Assembly (NCBI GenBank): GCA_016720585.1
Contig: JADKKH010000008.1
Coordinates: 124,001 to 188,000 of the forward strand
Source of the DNA: Chitinophagaceae bacterium
GTDB lineage: Bacteria > Bacteroidota > Bacteroidia > Chitinophagales > Chitinophagaceae
DNA: 64,000 bases
Direction: 5' to 3'
The notes under the pieces are model-generated. The model made no database searches. It saw only the letters and a list, made by a program, of their open reading frames with translations, and had not been told where the DNA came from. Positions within the stretch are counted from its first letter, which is position 1; each line of letters begins with the position of its first letter. The position numbers and the translations under genes were made by a program. Below are positions 34,444 to 43,341 of the stretch, piece by piece.

Positions 34444-36408
34444 TTACTCACCCAGTTTACGGTACATTCTCCATACTAATTTTAAATCTACAGTGGGTTC
34501 ATAGTCCCGGGCATACCAATAGTTCATCATTTGCAAACTCTCATCAGGAAATTGCTGTTTTGCTGAAACCGGGATCCCGTTACAGGTTAGTATCCCCGGA
34601 TGAAGCGGAGGCAGGTTTTTTTGTACCCTGGCATACCCGATCCATGTTTTTTTTGCAAACAATACAGCCAAACAATTGGCAAAAAAAGAAAACGGTTTTT
34701 TTATGATAAATAATTGAAGCGGGAACGTGATAATTCCCAGTATAGAAATACCTATATCCAGTAATCTTTTCAGGCGACGATTATAGGGGTCGGCCAGTTT
34801 ATAGCCATTTTCTATAGACACAGATTCACCGGATGTGTTTTTTGAATCGCTGCCAACAATGCTGCTGCTGCCCGCTGCATGAAATTTTGCAACCATGCCG
34901 CGTGGTAAATTTTGAATGCCCCGGATAATATCAGCAAACGACAATGCTCCCTGGCAAAAAATGATTTCTCTTGAGGGAATCGTTACAGAAAGCTGTTCCA
35001 GATCTTTCCAGTTACCGATGGCGGTTTCATCATTTTCTTGAACAGCCACCCGGCCAAGAACCCGCTGGTGCAGTCCGGCTTCTTTTAATAATTGCATTGT
35101 CTGATCATACTCTTTTGCCGAACCGGCAATGATAATATTGGACTGTTCCTCTTTCCCGCTAGTGCTGTTCAGCACTTTTGTCATTACCAATATCCATCTC
35201 AAAATACTGATAAGCGCAAATGCGAGTATGGCACCAAACAAAACGATACCCCGGGAAAAACGGTATTGCTCCGGCAATAAGGCATAGGCTGCGAGCAAAA
35301 CAATTGTTGCAATTAAAGTGGAACGTACCAGTTCTGTTCTTTTATACCATCGGTCGTACAGTCCGGCATAATAAGCGGCTATAAGATAAAATAGCGTGAA
35401 TGCCGGAAAAGCGATCCATAATAACCGTTTTTCGTAAGCGGTATCGGTTCGTACATAATCGGCCCATATATTTTTCATCACCCAGAATGAAAGCAGGATC
35501 AGTCCTGCATCAATTAGCGGTAATCCAATCTTCCTGATAAATCCGCTTAGGGCCGATAATCCCGCCCGGAACCAGATAGCGGTGTGAATGAGAAAATTAA
35601 ACAGACCCGCCCGGCTTCCTCCGTAATGTTTACGGACAAAAATACTCATGGCCGTATAAAACATCCGCACATAATTCATACTGCCTTTGCGGGTACTCTC
35701 TCCTTTAAAATGGATAATACGGGTGCCGGCGAAATAATAATTTTTATAATTTCCTTCCGTGCCGGGACAAGCTTCCTTTTGTATACGATAACTCAGGTCA
35801 ACATCTTCTCCGTACATAAAGAATGCTTCATCAAAGCCTCCTGTTTTTTCGAGCAACTTTTTGGATATCATCATAAAGGCCCCGGCCAGTACGTCCACTT
35901 CATTGTTTTCATTTTCATCTAGATGACCAAAATGATATTTCGAAAAAATTTTTGAACGGGGAAAAAACTTTGCCAACCCAAACAGTTTATATAAGGAGGT
36001 CATCGGCGACGGAAAAGCTCTTTTGGATTCCTTCAGAAACTTCCCGCTTCCATCCAGCATTTTTACACCGATAGCTCCGGCATCGGGATGCGACTCCATA
36101 AAGGCAAGACATAACTGCAGGCCATCTTCCGGGATAATCGTATCGGGGTTCAGAAACAGGATATACTTTCCCTTGGCATTCTGCCATCCCCGGTTACAGC
36201 CCCGGGCAAAACCCGTATTTTCTTTATTGGCAATAAACTGAACTTCGGGAAAGCGGGGGGAAAGATATCCGATACTGTTATCAGAGGAATGATTGTCTAC
36301 AACAATTATTTCACCCGCCAGTCCGGCCATAGCCTTTTGTACAGAGCAAAGGCATTGCTCCAGGAAATACTTGACATTATAGTTTACTATAATAACAGAC
36401 AATTGCAT
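34444..36408 (-). CDS. GT2 glycosyltransferase fused to a WcaJ-like domain with a degenerate end
   Basis: 654 residues. Residues 1-270 are a GT2 domain (LSVIIVNYNVKYFLEQCL, IVVDNHSSDNS, FLNPDTIIPE, DVDLSYRIQKE), as in rhamnosyltransferase-like enzymes. About five helices follow, then a Rossmann-like segment (SNIIIAGSAKEYDQTMQLL) as in the N-terminal half of WcaJ/PssY sugar-phosphate transferases. The end (RRLKRLLDIGIS, YARDYEPTVDLKLVWRMY) recalls that transferase domain, but the Arg/Glu catalytic core is missing. Probably a surface-polysaccharide enzyme. Confidence 0.82.
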   Translation of the reverse strand: MQLSVIIVNYNVKYFLEQCLCSVQKAMAGLAGEIIVVDNHSSDNSIGYLSPRFPEVQFIANKENTGFARGCNRGWQNAKGKYILFLNPDTIIPEDGLQLCLAFMESHPDAGAIGVKMLDGSGKFLKESKRAFPSPMTSLYKLFGLAKFFPRSKIFSKYHFGHLDENENNEVDVLAGAFMMISKKLLEKTGGFDEAFFMYGEDVDLSYRIQKEACPGTEGNYKNYYFAGTRIIHFKGESTRKGSMNYVRMFYTAMSIFVRKHYGGSRAGLFNFLIHTAIWFRAGLSALSGFIRKIGLPLIDAGLILLSFWVMKNIWADYVRTDTAYEKRLLWIAFPAFTLFYLIAAYYAGLYDRWYKRTELVRSTLIATIVLLAAYALLPEQYRFSRGIVLFGAILAFALISILRWILVMTKVLNSTSGKEEQSNIIIAGSAKEYDQTMQLLKEAGLHQRVLGRVAVQENDETAIGNWKDLEQLSVTIPSREIIFCQGALSFADIIRGIQNLPRGMVAKFHAAGSSSIVGSDSKNTSGESVSIENGYKLADPYNRRLKRLLDIGISILGIITFPLQLFIIKKPFSFFANCLAVLFAKKTWIGYARVQKNLPPLHPGILTCNGIPVSAKQQFPDESLQMMNYWYARDYEPTVDLKLVWRMYRKLGE

Positions 36409-36517
36409 ACCCTGAGTCCGTCCGGAACGGCGTCTTGTTTGATTATCTCAAAAATAACAGTTCTCCCACAGCATTAAGGAAATTCTTGTTCCCTGCCGAA
36501 GCAGATGAGGGGTTCGT

Positions 36518-36525
36518 TATCTTTG
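36518..36525 (+). promoter_or_regulatory. -7 element, probably giving a leaderless transcript
   Basis: TATCTTTG fits TAnnTTTG exactly and ends 4 bp before the ATG at 36529. Transcription from this element would start at or next to the start codon. I see no good -33 TTTG at the right spacing, so confidence is moderate. Confidence 0.45.
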
Positions 36526-36528
36526 CCC

Positions 36529-37308
36529 ATGCTCAAAACCACCCTGATAAAAGCCGCCCATGCAGGGGCGGCCGAAATTCTTCGTTTTTACAACGGTATT
36601 TTTAAAATAAGCAATAAAGAGGGTGTAAATAACCTGGTTACAGAAGCAGACCATGCCGCCGAAAAAGCTATTATCGAAGTGATCAAATCAACATTCCCCG
36701 GACACCAGATCCTGAGTGAAGAAGTCGGGGAGCTTATCCAGGAATCAGATTATAAATGGATCATTGATCCTATCGATGGCACCATAAATTTTGCTCACGG
36801 CATTCCGCTGAATTGTGTGTCCATTGGCATTGAACATGAAGGGGAAATAATCATGGCCGCTGTTTATAATCCGCATTTGCAGGAATTTTTTTTCGCCGAA
36901 AAAGGTAAAGGAGCAACTTTAAATGATAAGCCTATCCGGGTGAGTGAACAAACTCAGACGATAAAAGCCTGCCTGGTAACCGGATTTCCTTATACCTATA
37001 TCAATACCGTAAACGGGCCTTTGGAAATATTTGAACGATTTGTCCGCAAAGGTGTTCCAGTCAGGAGACTGGGTTCGGCTGCCATTGATTTGTGCTGGGT
37101 TGCAGCCGGACGATTTGATGGTTTTTATGAACATAAATTAGAGGCCTGGGACAGCGCTGCCGGTTATTTAATTGTTGAAGAAGCCGGTGGAAAAGTAACC
37201 GATCATGAAGGAAATAAATTTTCTGTCTACCAGCACCGTGTTTTGGCCACCAATGGTAAAATTCATGATGAGATGGTGGCCGTAATAAATAATACACAAG
37301 AACTATGA
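36529..37308 (+). CDS. Inositol monophosphatase family protein (SuhB type)
   Basis: A 259-residue Mg-dependent phosphatase from the ATG at 36529. The metal site shows LVTEADHAAEKAI, LSEEVGE, WIIDPIDGTINFAHGIP and, at the end, LEAWDSAAGYLIVEEAGG. It dephosphorylates inositol-1-phosphate or related sugar phosphates or nucleotides. Sequence alone does not separate inositol phosphatase from CysQ or FBPase-like activity, but length and motifs fit SuhB best. It overlaps thiL by 4 bp (ATGA). Confidence 0.92.
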   Translation: MLKTTLIKAAHAGAAEILRFYNGIFKISNKEGVNNLVTEADHAAEKAIIEVIKSTFPGHQILSEEVGELIQESDYKWIIDPIDGTINFAHGIPLNCVSIGIEHEGEIIMAAVYNPHLQEFFFAEKGKGATLNDKPIRVSEQTQTIKACLVTGFPYTYINTVNGPLEIFERFVRKGVPVRRLGSAAIDLCWVAAGRFDGFYEHKLEAWDSAAGYLIVEEAGGKVTDHEGNKFSVYQHRVLATNGKIHDEMVAVINNTQEL

Positions 37309-38339
37309 ACAACGAACGAACAGAAATATCGTCGCTCGGAGAATTTGGATTGATCGAACACCTGACCAAAAACATAGAATTACAAAATATTTCTTCCGTA
37401 CTGGGGGTGGGCGATGATGCAGCCATAATTGATCATTCCGGAAAACAAACAGTTGTCACGACCGATCTATTACTGGAAGGGGTTCATTTTGATTTAAGCT
37501 ATACGCCCCTGCGGCACCTGGGCTATAAAAGTGTGATTGCAAATCTCAGTGATATATATGCCATGAATGCTGTTCCCACACAAATCACGGTAAGCATTGG
37601 CATCAGCAACCGGTTCAGCCTGGAATCTTTAGATGAATTTTATGAAGGCGTATATACGGCCTGTGAAAAATATGGTGTTGACCTGGTTGGCGGCGATACG
37701 ACGTCCTCCCAAAAAGGATTTATTATTTCGGTTACCGCCATTGGCGAAGTAGCCCCGGATAAATTTGTAAAAAGAAGTACGGCTCAAAAAGACGATCTGC
37801 TTTGCGTGAGCGGTTTCCTGGGTTCGGCCTATGTCGGTTTGTTGTTCCTGGAAAGGGAAAAGAAAATATTTATGGAAAGTCCCGGGGTGCAGCCCGATCT
37901 GGAGGGAGAAGCCTTTGTAATCGGCAAGTTGCTGAAACCCGAAGCCCGAAAAGACATCGTGGAATTTTTTGAAACGCAAGGGATCGTTCCAACTTCCATG
38001 ATAGATATCAGCGATGGGTTGAGTTCTGAGATCCTGCATATCTGCAGGCAAAGCAACCTGGGTTGCGTTTTGTACGAAGAAAAAATACCCGTGGCGGAAG
38101 AAATGAAAAAAGCCGCTTTTAAATTTGAAATAGATCCGACGGCCTGTGCGTTAAGTGGGGGAGAAGATTACGAATTGTTATTTACCATCCCACAGTCCGA
38201 TTATGATAAATTGGTATTACATGAAGGGATCAGCGTGGTAGGATATATGACAGATCCGGAACAGGGCGCCCGCATTATTACCAAAGGAGGCGGTAAACAT
38301 CCGATTACGGCACAGGGCTGGAACCACTTAAGCCCTTAA
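37305..38339 (+). CDS. thiL: Thiamine-monophosphate kinase
   Basis: A 344-residue enzyme that phosphorylates thiamine phosphate to thiamine diphosphate with ATP. It has the PurM/AIR-synthetase fold: VGDDAAIID near residue 35, TTDLLLEGVHFD, KSVIANLSDIYAMNAVP, VGGDTTSSQKGFIISVTAIGE, and a Gly-rich ALSGGEDYELLF at the end. The ATGA overlap with the upstream gene implies coupled translation. No thiamine-riboswitch hallmark is visible. Confidence 0.94.
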   Translation: MNNERTEISSLGEFGLIEHLTKNIELQNISSVLGVGDDAAIIDHSGKQTVVTTDLLLEGVHFDLSYTPLRHLGYKSVIANLSDIYAMNAVPTQITVSIGISNRFSLESLDEFYEGVYTACEKYGVDLVGGDTTSSQKGFIISVTAIGEVAPDKFVKRSTAQKDDLLCVSGFLGSAYVGLLFLEREKKIFMESPGVQPDLEGEAFVIGKLLKPEARKDIVEFFETQGIVPTSMIDISDGLSSEILHICRQSNLGCVLYEEKIPVAEEMKKAAFKFEIDPTACALSGGEDYELLFTIPQSDYDKLVLHEGISVVGYMTDPEQGARIITKGGGKHPITAQGWNHLSP

Positions 38340-38382
38340 AGTTAAAAAAGCTATGTATTTTGTATCCACTTGATCCCCTAAA

Positions 38383-39909
38383 ATGAAAACACCAAGCTTA
38401 TTTATTGTCACCTGGATTATCCTCAGCGGTTGCAGTGTCAGTAAATCTTCCCTTTCTCCCAATCACAGCTATTCCCTGCAGCAGGTGCAGAAAGATTATG
38501 ATGTTTACCAAACCATTTTAGAAGAACATCATCCGGGGCTTTACTGGTACACCAGCAAGGATAGTATGGATTATTATTTCAGCAAGGGGCAGCAATTATT
38601 GAGGGATTCCATGACGGAAACGGAATTTCGTAAAGTGCTGACCTATGTTACTGCTAAAATTAATTGTGGCCATACGACAGTGCGTTCTTCCAAAGCCCTG
38701 GCAAAGTACAACGACACGGTGCGGGCCGGAAAAATGTTCCCCTTAAGTGTAAAAGCCTGGGAAGAAGCCGTGGTGGTTACGGCCAACCTTAACCGGCGTG
38801 ACAGTATTCTGAAAAGAGGAACCGTGATTACCAAAATTGACGGGAGAACCAAAAAAGAAATCATTGATACACTCTTCGGGTATATTTCAACCGATGGGTA
38901 CAACCGGACACATAAATATCAAACACTCAGCAACCGGGGCTCCTTTGGATCATTATATACTTCGGTATTTGGTTTGTCAGAAAAATATAACATTGAATAC
39001 CAGGAAAACGGGGGTGCAACAAAAACAATTGTTATTCCGGTTTACAATGCACTTACCGATACGGCCAGCCGAACAGGCACACGTCCCTTGAGATCCTTAC
39101 CACAACCATCAAAAAGAGAAAGAAAGCGACAACAGGTTAATACAATTCGTTTATTGAAAATTGATACTGCCAATCATACAGCCATGATGGATCTTTCTTC
39201 ATTCGGACGTGGCTATGGTTTAAAAAAATTCTTTCACAATTCTTTTCAGGCCTTACAGCAAAATAAAATTAGTCACCTGATCCTGGATGTCCGGGGAAAT
39301 GGCGGTGGCAGCGTAGTAAGTTCCACACTGCTCAGCCGTTATCTTGCCGTGCATAAATTTAAAGTCAGCGACTCTTTGTATGCTCTTAAAAAAGGAGGTC
39401 GCTATCAACACTATATCCAAAATCATTTTTGGAATAAGTTTTTCATAAGCCTGTTCACCAAAAAAGGGAAGGATGGCAATTATCATTTTGGTTATTTTGA
39501 ACGGCATTATTTCAAACCGAAAAAGGGAAATCATTATGACGGTAAAGTGTATATACTTACCGGCGGTAATTCTTTTTCAGCAACGACTTTATTTGTCAGT
39601 TCCGTAATCCGGCAGGAAAATGTAACTGTAATCGGTGAAGAAACCGGTGGTGGAGCTTATGGAAATTCTGCCTGGCTAATCCCGGATGTACGATTACCGG
39701 AAACCGGTCTTCGTTTCCGGTTGCCTCTTTTCCGGCTGGTTATTGATAAGACTGTTCCTAAAAATGGAAGGGGGGTACAACCCGAGGTGGAATCTTTTCC
39801 TACCATTGATGCTGTAAAAAGGGGATCTGATTATAAACTGGATAAGGCCATGGAATTAATAAAAAAAGATAGGGCCGCGAATTCCATCGATGAAAAGAAA
39901 ATTAATTAG
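38383..39909 (+). CDS. S41-family peptidase lipoprotein
   Basis: A 508-residue lipoprotein with signal MKTPSLFIVTWIILSGC. The N-terminal helical region is followed by a PDZ-like segment (GTVITKIDGRTKKEIIDTL) and then the S41 catalytic domain (residues about 270-470): LDVRGNGGGSVVSS and the nucleophile Ser in LTGGNSFSATTLF, then GEETGGGAYGNS. It cleaves proteins or peptides in the periplasm or at the outer membrane; targets unknown. It starts 43 bp after thiL. Confidence 0.88.
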   Translation: MKTPSLFIVTWIILSGCSVSKSSLSPNHSYSLQQVQKDYDVYQTILEEHHPGLYWYTSKDSMDYYFSKGQQLLRDSMTETEFRKVLTYVTAKINCGHTTVRSSKALAKYNDTVRAGKMFPLSVKAWEEAVVVTANLNRRDSILKRGTVITKIDGRTKKEIIDTLFGYISTDGYNRTHKYQTLSNRGSFGSLYTSVFGLSEKYNIEYQENGGATKTIVIPVYNALTDTASRTGTRPLRSLPQPSKRERKRQQVNTIRLLKIDTANHTAMMDLSSFGRGYGLKKFFHNSFQALQQNKISHLILDVRGNGGGSVVSSTLLSRYLAVHKFKVSDSLYALKKGGRYQHYIQNHFWNKFFISLFTKKGKDGNYHFGYFERHYFKPKKGNHYDGKVYILTGGNSFSATTLFVSSVIRQENVTVIGEETGGGAYGNSAWLIPDVRLPETGLRFRLPLFRLVIDKTVPKNGRGVQPEVESFPTIDAVKRGSDYKLDKAMELIKKDRAANSIDEKKIN

Positions 39910-39932
39910 TGCAATTCGTTTTAACCGGGCAA

Positions 39933-40781
39933 CTATTCTTCTTGATTCAATATCCTGAAATCATCTGCGTCTTTCAAAAAAGGAAGTTTTTCCCTTACAG
40001 CCTGTAGTTTCGTTTTATCCAAGGTCAGGGTAAAAATTTCTTCCTGGTCTTTTTTTGTATATAACACTTCTCCCAGCGGGTCAATGATCATGCTTTCGCC
40101 ACTGTAGTAAATATCATTTCCATCTTTACCCACCCGGTTCACTCCTACCACATAACATTGATTTTCGATAGCCCTTGCCTGTAATAAAGTTTTCCAGGCA
40201 TGTATTCTTCTTTCGGGCCAGTTAGCTACATATATTAATACATCGTATTCTGCCTCACCCCCGCCCTCTCCTGACAGAGAGGAAGTGGGGGGTGAGGTTT
40301 GTCTTGCCCAAACCGGAAACCTTAAATCATAGCACACCAGTAAATTTATCTTCCATCCTTTTACGGAAGCGATCAATCTTTTTGTTCCGGCAGTATAATG
40401 ATTGTCTTCCCCTGCATAAGCAAACAAGTGGCGTTTATCATAAATACCACACTGACCATTGGGTAGCATCCAGATAAGCCGGTTAAAGTAACAGGGTCCG
40501 GCGATTCCCGTCTGTACCGTATCAGCAATAATTAAACTCCCTGTAAGAATTATTTTTTTTTCTGCTGCAATCCTTTTCATCCATTGCAGCGTTTCGCCTT
40601 CCATCGTTTCTGCCAGCAATTCCGGTTTCATACTAAACCCGGTGCTGAACATTTCGGGCAACACAACAATTTCCGTTTTCTCTTTGATGCTGTTTATTTT
40701 TTCTTCCAGCATCTGCAGGTTAGCGGCTTTATCTTCCCAGTGAAGATTGGCCTGTATCGTGGTGATGGTGAGTGTTGACAT
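39933..40781 (-). CDS. Nitrilase-superfamily omega-amidase (YafV-like) with a 15-codon insertion
   Basis: About 282 residues from the ATG at 40781 (an upstream ATG at 40802 adds seven atypical residues). The Glu-Lys-Cys triad is present: VVLPEMFSTGF, DKRHLFAYAG, and LLVCYDLRFPVWAR. It is the omega-amidase kind that hydrolyses 2-oxoglutaramate and oxosuccinamate (metabolite repair). Between VWAR and DVLIYVANWPE the protein carries a Ser/Gly/Pro-rich insert encoded by the hairpin repeat at 40253-40297, absent from the usual family sequence. It lies next to the active-site loop and may or may not be tolerated. Confidence 0.88.
   Translation of the reverse strand: MSTLTITTIQANLHWEDKAANLQMLEEKINSIKEKTEIVVLPEMFSTGFSMKPELLAETMEGETLQWMKRIAAEKKIILTGSLIIADTVQTGIAGPCYFNRLIWMLPNGQCGIYDKRHLFAYAGEDNHYTAGTKRLIASVKGWKINLLVCYDLRFPVWARQTSPPTSSLSGEGGGEAEYDVLIYVANWPERRIHAWKTLLQARAIENQCYVVGVNRVGKDGNDIYYSGESMIIDPLGEVLYTKKDQEEIFTLTLDKTKLQAVREKLPFLKDADDFRILNQEE
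40253..40297. repeat. 45-bp hairpin repeat within a coding sequence
   Basis: Perfect outer arms CCTCACCCCC/GGGGGTGAGG and inner arms CCTCTC/GAGAGG with loop CTGACA. Length is exactly 15 codons, so the reading frame of the omega-amidase gene stays open through it. C-rich CCTCACCCCC hairpins are common intergenic elements in Bacteroidota genomes, as I recall. Confidence 0.88.
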
Positions 40782-40970
40782 GGTGCTGGTTTCGTAAAGC
40801 AAGCTAAATTAGTTGTATTTGCGCAATTGCATTAATGCCCTTCGGGTAAATTGTCGAAACTCAGAAAAGGCTACAAAAATGTTGGATACAGGAATACAAA
40901 CAACTGAAAATCAGACAAACAATATGGGATTAATTGAAAAATAAAAGGTTCGTATATTCGACAATACACA

Positions 40971-40983
40971 CGTTGTAAGTTAT
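40971..40983 (+). repeat. Left flank repeat of the AT-rich gene
   Basis: GTTGTAAGTT (40972-40981) recurs inverted as AACTTACAAC at 42734-42743, just after the stop codon of the AT-rich glycosyltransferase gene. The two frame that gene closely. Confidence 0.6.
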
Positions 40984-41013
40984 CAAAATAGGATAAAATA
41001 TTTTAAGTATAAA

Positions 41014-42732
41014 ATGTGCTTACGCTCTCCATATAGACTAATTATTCTTCTTTGGAGTATACTTACTATAATTAATATTAATAAAGCCTATCACATTGAT
41101 GATACTTTTCATCTCGAAGCAGCGAATTGCATTCAGAAAAATCCTTTAAAACCAATGTCAGGTTCAATTAATTGGGATGATTCGCCAACACCAATATATA
41201 AGTATAATCAACCTCCTCTTTTCTTCTATATTATTTTCTTCACACAAAGTGTTTTAGGAGAAAATGAGATTATTATGCACATGCTTATATCTATTTTCAC
41301 ATTGCTATCTCTAATTTATTTTACCAAAATTTCATTTTTTTTAGGTGTAAAACACATTAAATTATTACTAACAATATTTGCCCTTTGTCCGGCTTTTGTA
41401 ATCAATCAAAACGTGATGACAGATGTTCCTATTTTAGCAATTTCGCTTGGAACAATGTATTACCTATTAAAAGGCTTAAAAGATGGTGGTTTAAAAAATT
41501 ATGTATTATCAGCTTTATTATTGAGTTGTGGGCTATTGATTAAGTATTCGTTATTACCACTCTTTTTTGTAACTCTACTATCTATAATATTATCCAAAAA
41601 TTATAAAAAAGCATTTGTACTGGTTATCCCTTTATTTGTATTACTGCTTTGGTCAATATGGAATGTAATTGAGTTTGATTCAGTTCATATTTTTGATAGA
41701 CCTAGTTCTGGATTTCGGATAAAAAAAATAGTGGCGTTTTTGGGGACATTGGGTTCAATTTCTTTTTTTTCTGTTGTTTATATCTATTCCTTTTTTGAAA
41801 AAAGAACTACTGTTTTTTTCATTTTGTCAGGATTTTTTGTTTTTTCACTTTCTGTCCCTTTAGTATATTTTGGAATTCTTAATGAATTGAAATTTAATAA
41901 AATTTTGAATTACTTTTTTATATGTAATGGTTTGATATTAATGTCTTTGATTTTGATAAGAATAATTGAGCCTTTAAGCAAAAAGAAGAAAGAATACTTT
42001 AAAACCACAGATTTCCCTATTGCTTTATATATATTAGGGTTTTCAGTATTTATCGGAATTTTTGCTCCTTTTAATGCGACTCGACATATACTATTGCTAA
42101 TCCCTTTTTTGATTCTTTTTGGTCACAAACAATTTGAAAAATCCCGGGGCATACTAAACAATTTGGTGTTAACTTCTACTATAATATTGGGTGTGTTATT
42201 TGGAATATCGGATTGGATTTACGCTGACTTTTACCGAAAAATTGCCCGGAAAATTGAAGTAAAAGATACTGTCTGGTCAATAGGCCACTGGGGTTGGCAG
42301 TGGTATTCAAAAAAAAATGGGATGAAAATCTATTCTTCGGAAAATGAATTGAATGTAAGGAATGGAGATATTGTTGTATATCCCAAAGAGGTACCAAGAC
42401 AAAAACTATCCGCTGATATTGGAGTTGACACAATTAATTTCATTACTGATTCACCAAATTTTCTAACTTTTATTTCAGGTAAAAATTTTGCAAGTATGTA
42501 TAACTCTTTTTGGGATAAGCCTGCATGGTCTTTATCAAATATAACAATAGATACAGTTTTTATATGTAAAGTGAATAAGGAGATTGGAGTTGGAGACATG
42601 GTAAGTAGAATAAAATCTGATGATAATTGGTTTGATATGGTGAAAAGGAAAGCTAATGATAAGGGGCTTCCTGTTGACTCAATGTTAATATTAGAAGCAA
42701 CTTATGTTATTAATGAAAAAAGGAAAGAATAA
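41014..42732 (+). CDS. AT-rich GT-C-type membrane glycosyltransferase, probably acquired
   Basis: A 572-residue integral membrane protein with about ten to twelve helices. An early loop has INKAYHIDDTFHLEAANCI with two adjacent Asp, and NQPPLFFYIIFF, the hallmark of ArnT/PMT-like (GT-C) glycosyltransferases; the C-terminal 150 residues are soluble. The coding sequence is far richer in A and T (many AAT, ATA, TTA, AAA codons) than its neighbours, and short inverted repeats flank it. This suggests horizontal transfer. Sugar donor and acceptor are unknown. Confidence 0.78.
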   Translation: MCLRSPYRLIILLWSILTIININKAYHIDDTFHLEAANCIQKNPLKPMSGSINWDDSPTPIYKYNQPPLFFYIIFFTQSVLGENEIIMHMLISIFTLLSLIYFTKISFFLGVKHIKLLLTIFALCPAFVINQNVMTDVPILAISLGTMYYLLKGLKDGGLKNYVLSALLLSCGLLIKYSLLPLFFVTLLSIILSKNYKKAFVLVIPLFVLLLWSIWNVIEFDSVHIFDRPSSGFRIKKIVAFLGTLGSISFFSVVYIYSFFEKRTTVFFILSGFFVFSLSVPLVYFGILNELKFNKILNYFFICNGLILMSLILIRIIEPLSKKKKEYFKTTDFPIALYILGFSVFIGIFAPFNATRHILLLIPFLILFGHKQFEKSRGILNNLVLTSTIILGVLFGISDWIYADFYRKIARKIEVKDTVWSIGHWGWQWYSKKNGMKIYSSENELNVRNGDIVVYPKEVPRQKLSADIGVDTINFITDSPNFLTFISGKNFASMYNSFWDKPAWSLSNITIDTVFICKVNKEIGVGDMVSRIKSDDNWFDMVKRKANDKGLPVDSMLILEATYVINEKRKE

Positions 42733-42733
42733 C

Positions 42734-42743
42734 AACTTACAAC
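42734..42743 (-). repeat. Right flank repeat of the AT-rich gene
   Basis: AACTTACAAC is the inverted copy of the 10-bp sequence at 40972-40981. It lies 2 bp after the TAA stop codon. Confidence 0.6.
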
Positions 42744-42861
42744 AATGTATAAAAATGATAGCCGATACGGTATTATCAATAAAGGTTTGTAGCCCGCTTC
42801 AACTTTTGTGTAACGTGATAGGAAGGTGCCACGCAGTCAGCAACTATTTTAATACTGAACG

Positions 42862-43329
42862 CTACTCCTTCTCCATAACACTTCTCACCAACTCCGCCTC
42901 AAACCCTCTCCCCATCAAATAATCCATCGTCTTCTTTTTCCGGATCAGGTATTGTTCGCCTTTAAGGGAAGCCTGCTTTTTTTCCGTCAGCTCCTTCAGC
43001 AGTTTCAGGTAATCCTCTTCGCCGATCTGTTTCAACGCTTTTTTAATACAGTATTCACTAACCCCCTTCTGCTTTAGTTCATATTTTATCTTTACCCGGC
43101 CCCATTGCTTCACCCGGAATTTTCCCCCGGCAAAAGCGATGGCAAACCGTTCTTCATTCAGGTAGTTTTCTTCAATGAGTGTGGATATGATCTCATCATG
43201 ATCTTTTTTCCAGACACCAAGATTATATAGTTTTTCTTTTACCTCGCTGTGGCAGCGTTCCTGGTAAGCGCAGTAGTGTTTTAGTTTTTGCAGGGCCTGC
43301 TCTTTGCTGTGTTGTTTCGTGTACATCAT
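42862..43329 (-). CDS. recX: RecX-family regulatory protein
   Basis: A 155-residue helical protein that binds RecA filaments and limits recombination. Typical three-helix repeats are visible: ALQKLKHYCAYQERCHSEVKEKL, IISTLIEENYLNEERFAIAFAGGKFRVKQWG and IKYELKQKGVSEYCIKKAL. Length fits. It lies 12 bp downstream of the S1C protease gene as the last member of a three-gene minus-strand run; recA is not in the window. Confidence 0.92.
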   Translation of the reverse strand: MMYTKQHSKEQALQKLKHYCAYQERCHSEVKEKLYNLGVWKKDHDEIISTLIEENYLNEERFAIAFAGGKFRVKQWGRVKIKYELKQKGVSEYCIKKALKQIGEEDYLKLLKELTEKKQASLKGEQYLIRKKKTMDYLMGRGFEAELVRSVMEKE

Positions 43330-43341
43330 CCGGGTTGCTGA

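Noticed and set aside
37305..37420. Thiamine riboswitch before thiL
   Set aside because: thiL overlaps the preceding gene and no conserved TPP riboswitch pattern is visible upstream of that gene.
40971..42860. Integron-type gene cassette around the AT-rich glycosyltransferase
   Set aside because: The flanks are inverted short repeats, but I could not assemble an attC-like site with the conserved R and L boxes, and no integrase is in the window. Kept only as an unexplained cassette-like unit.
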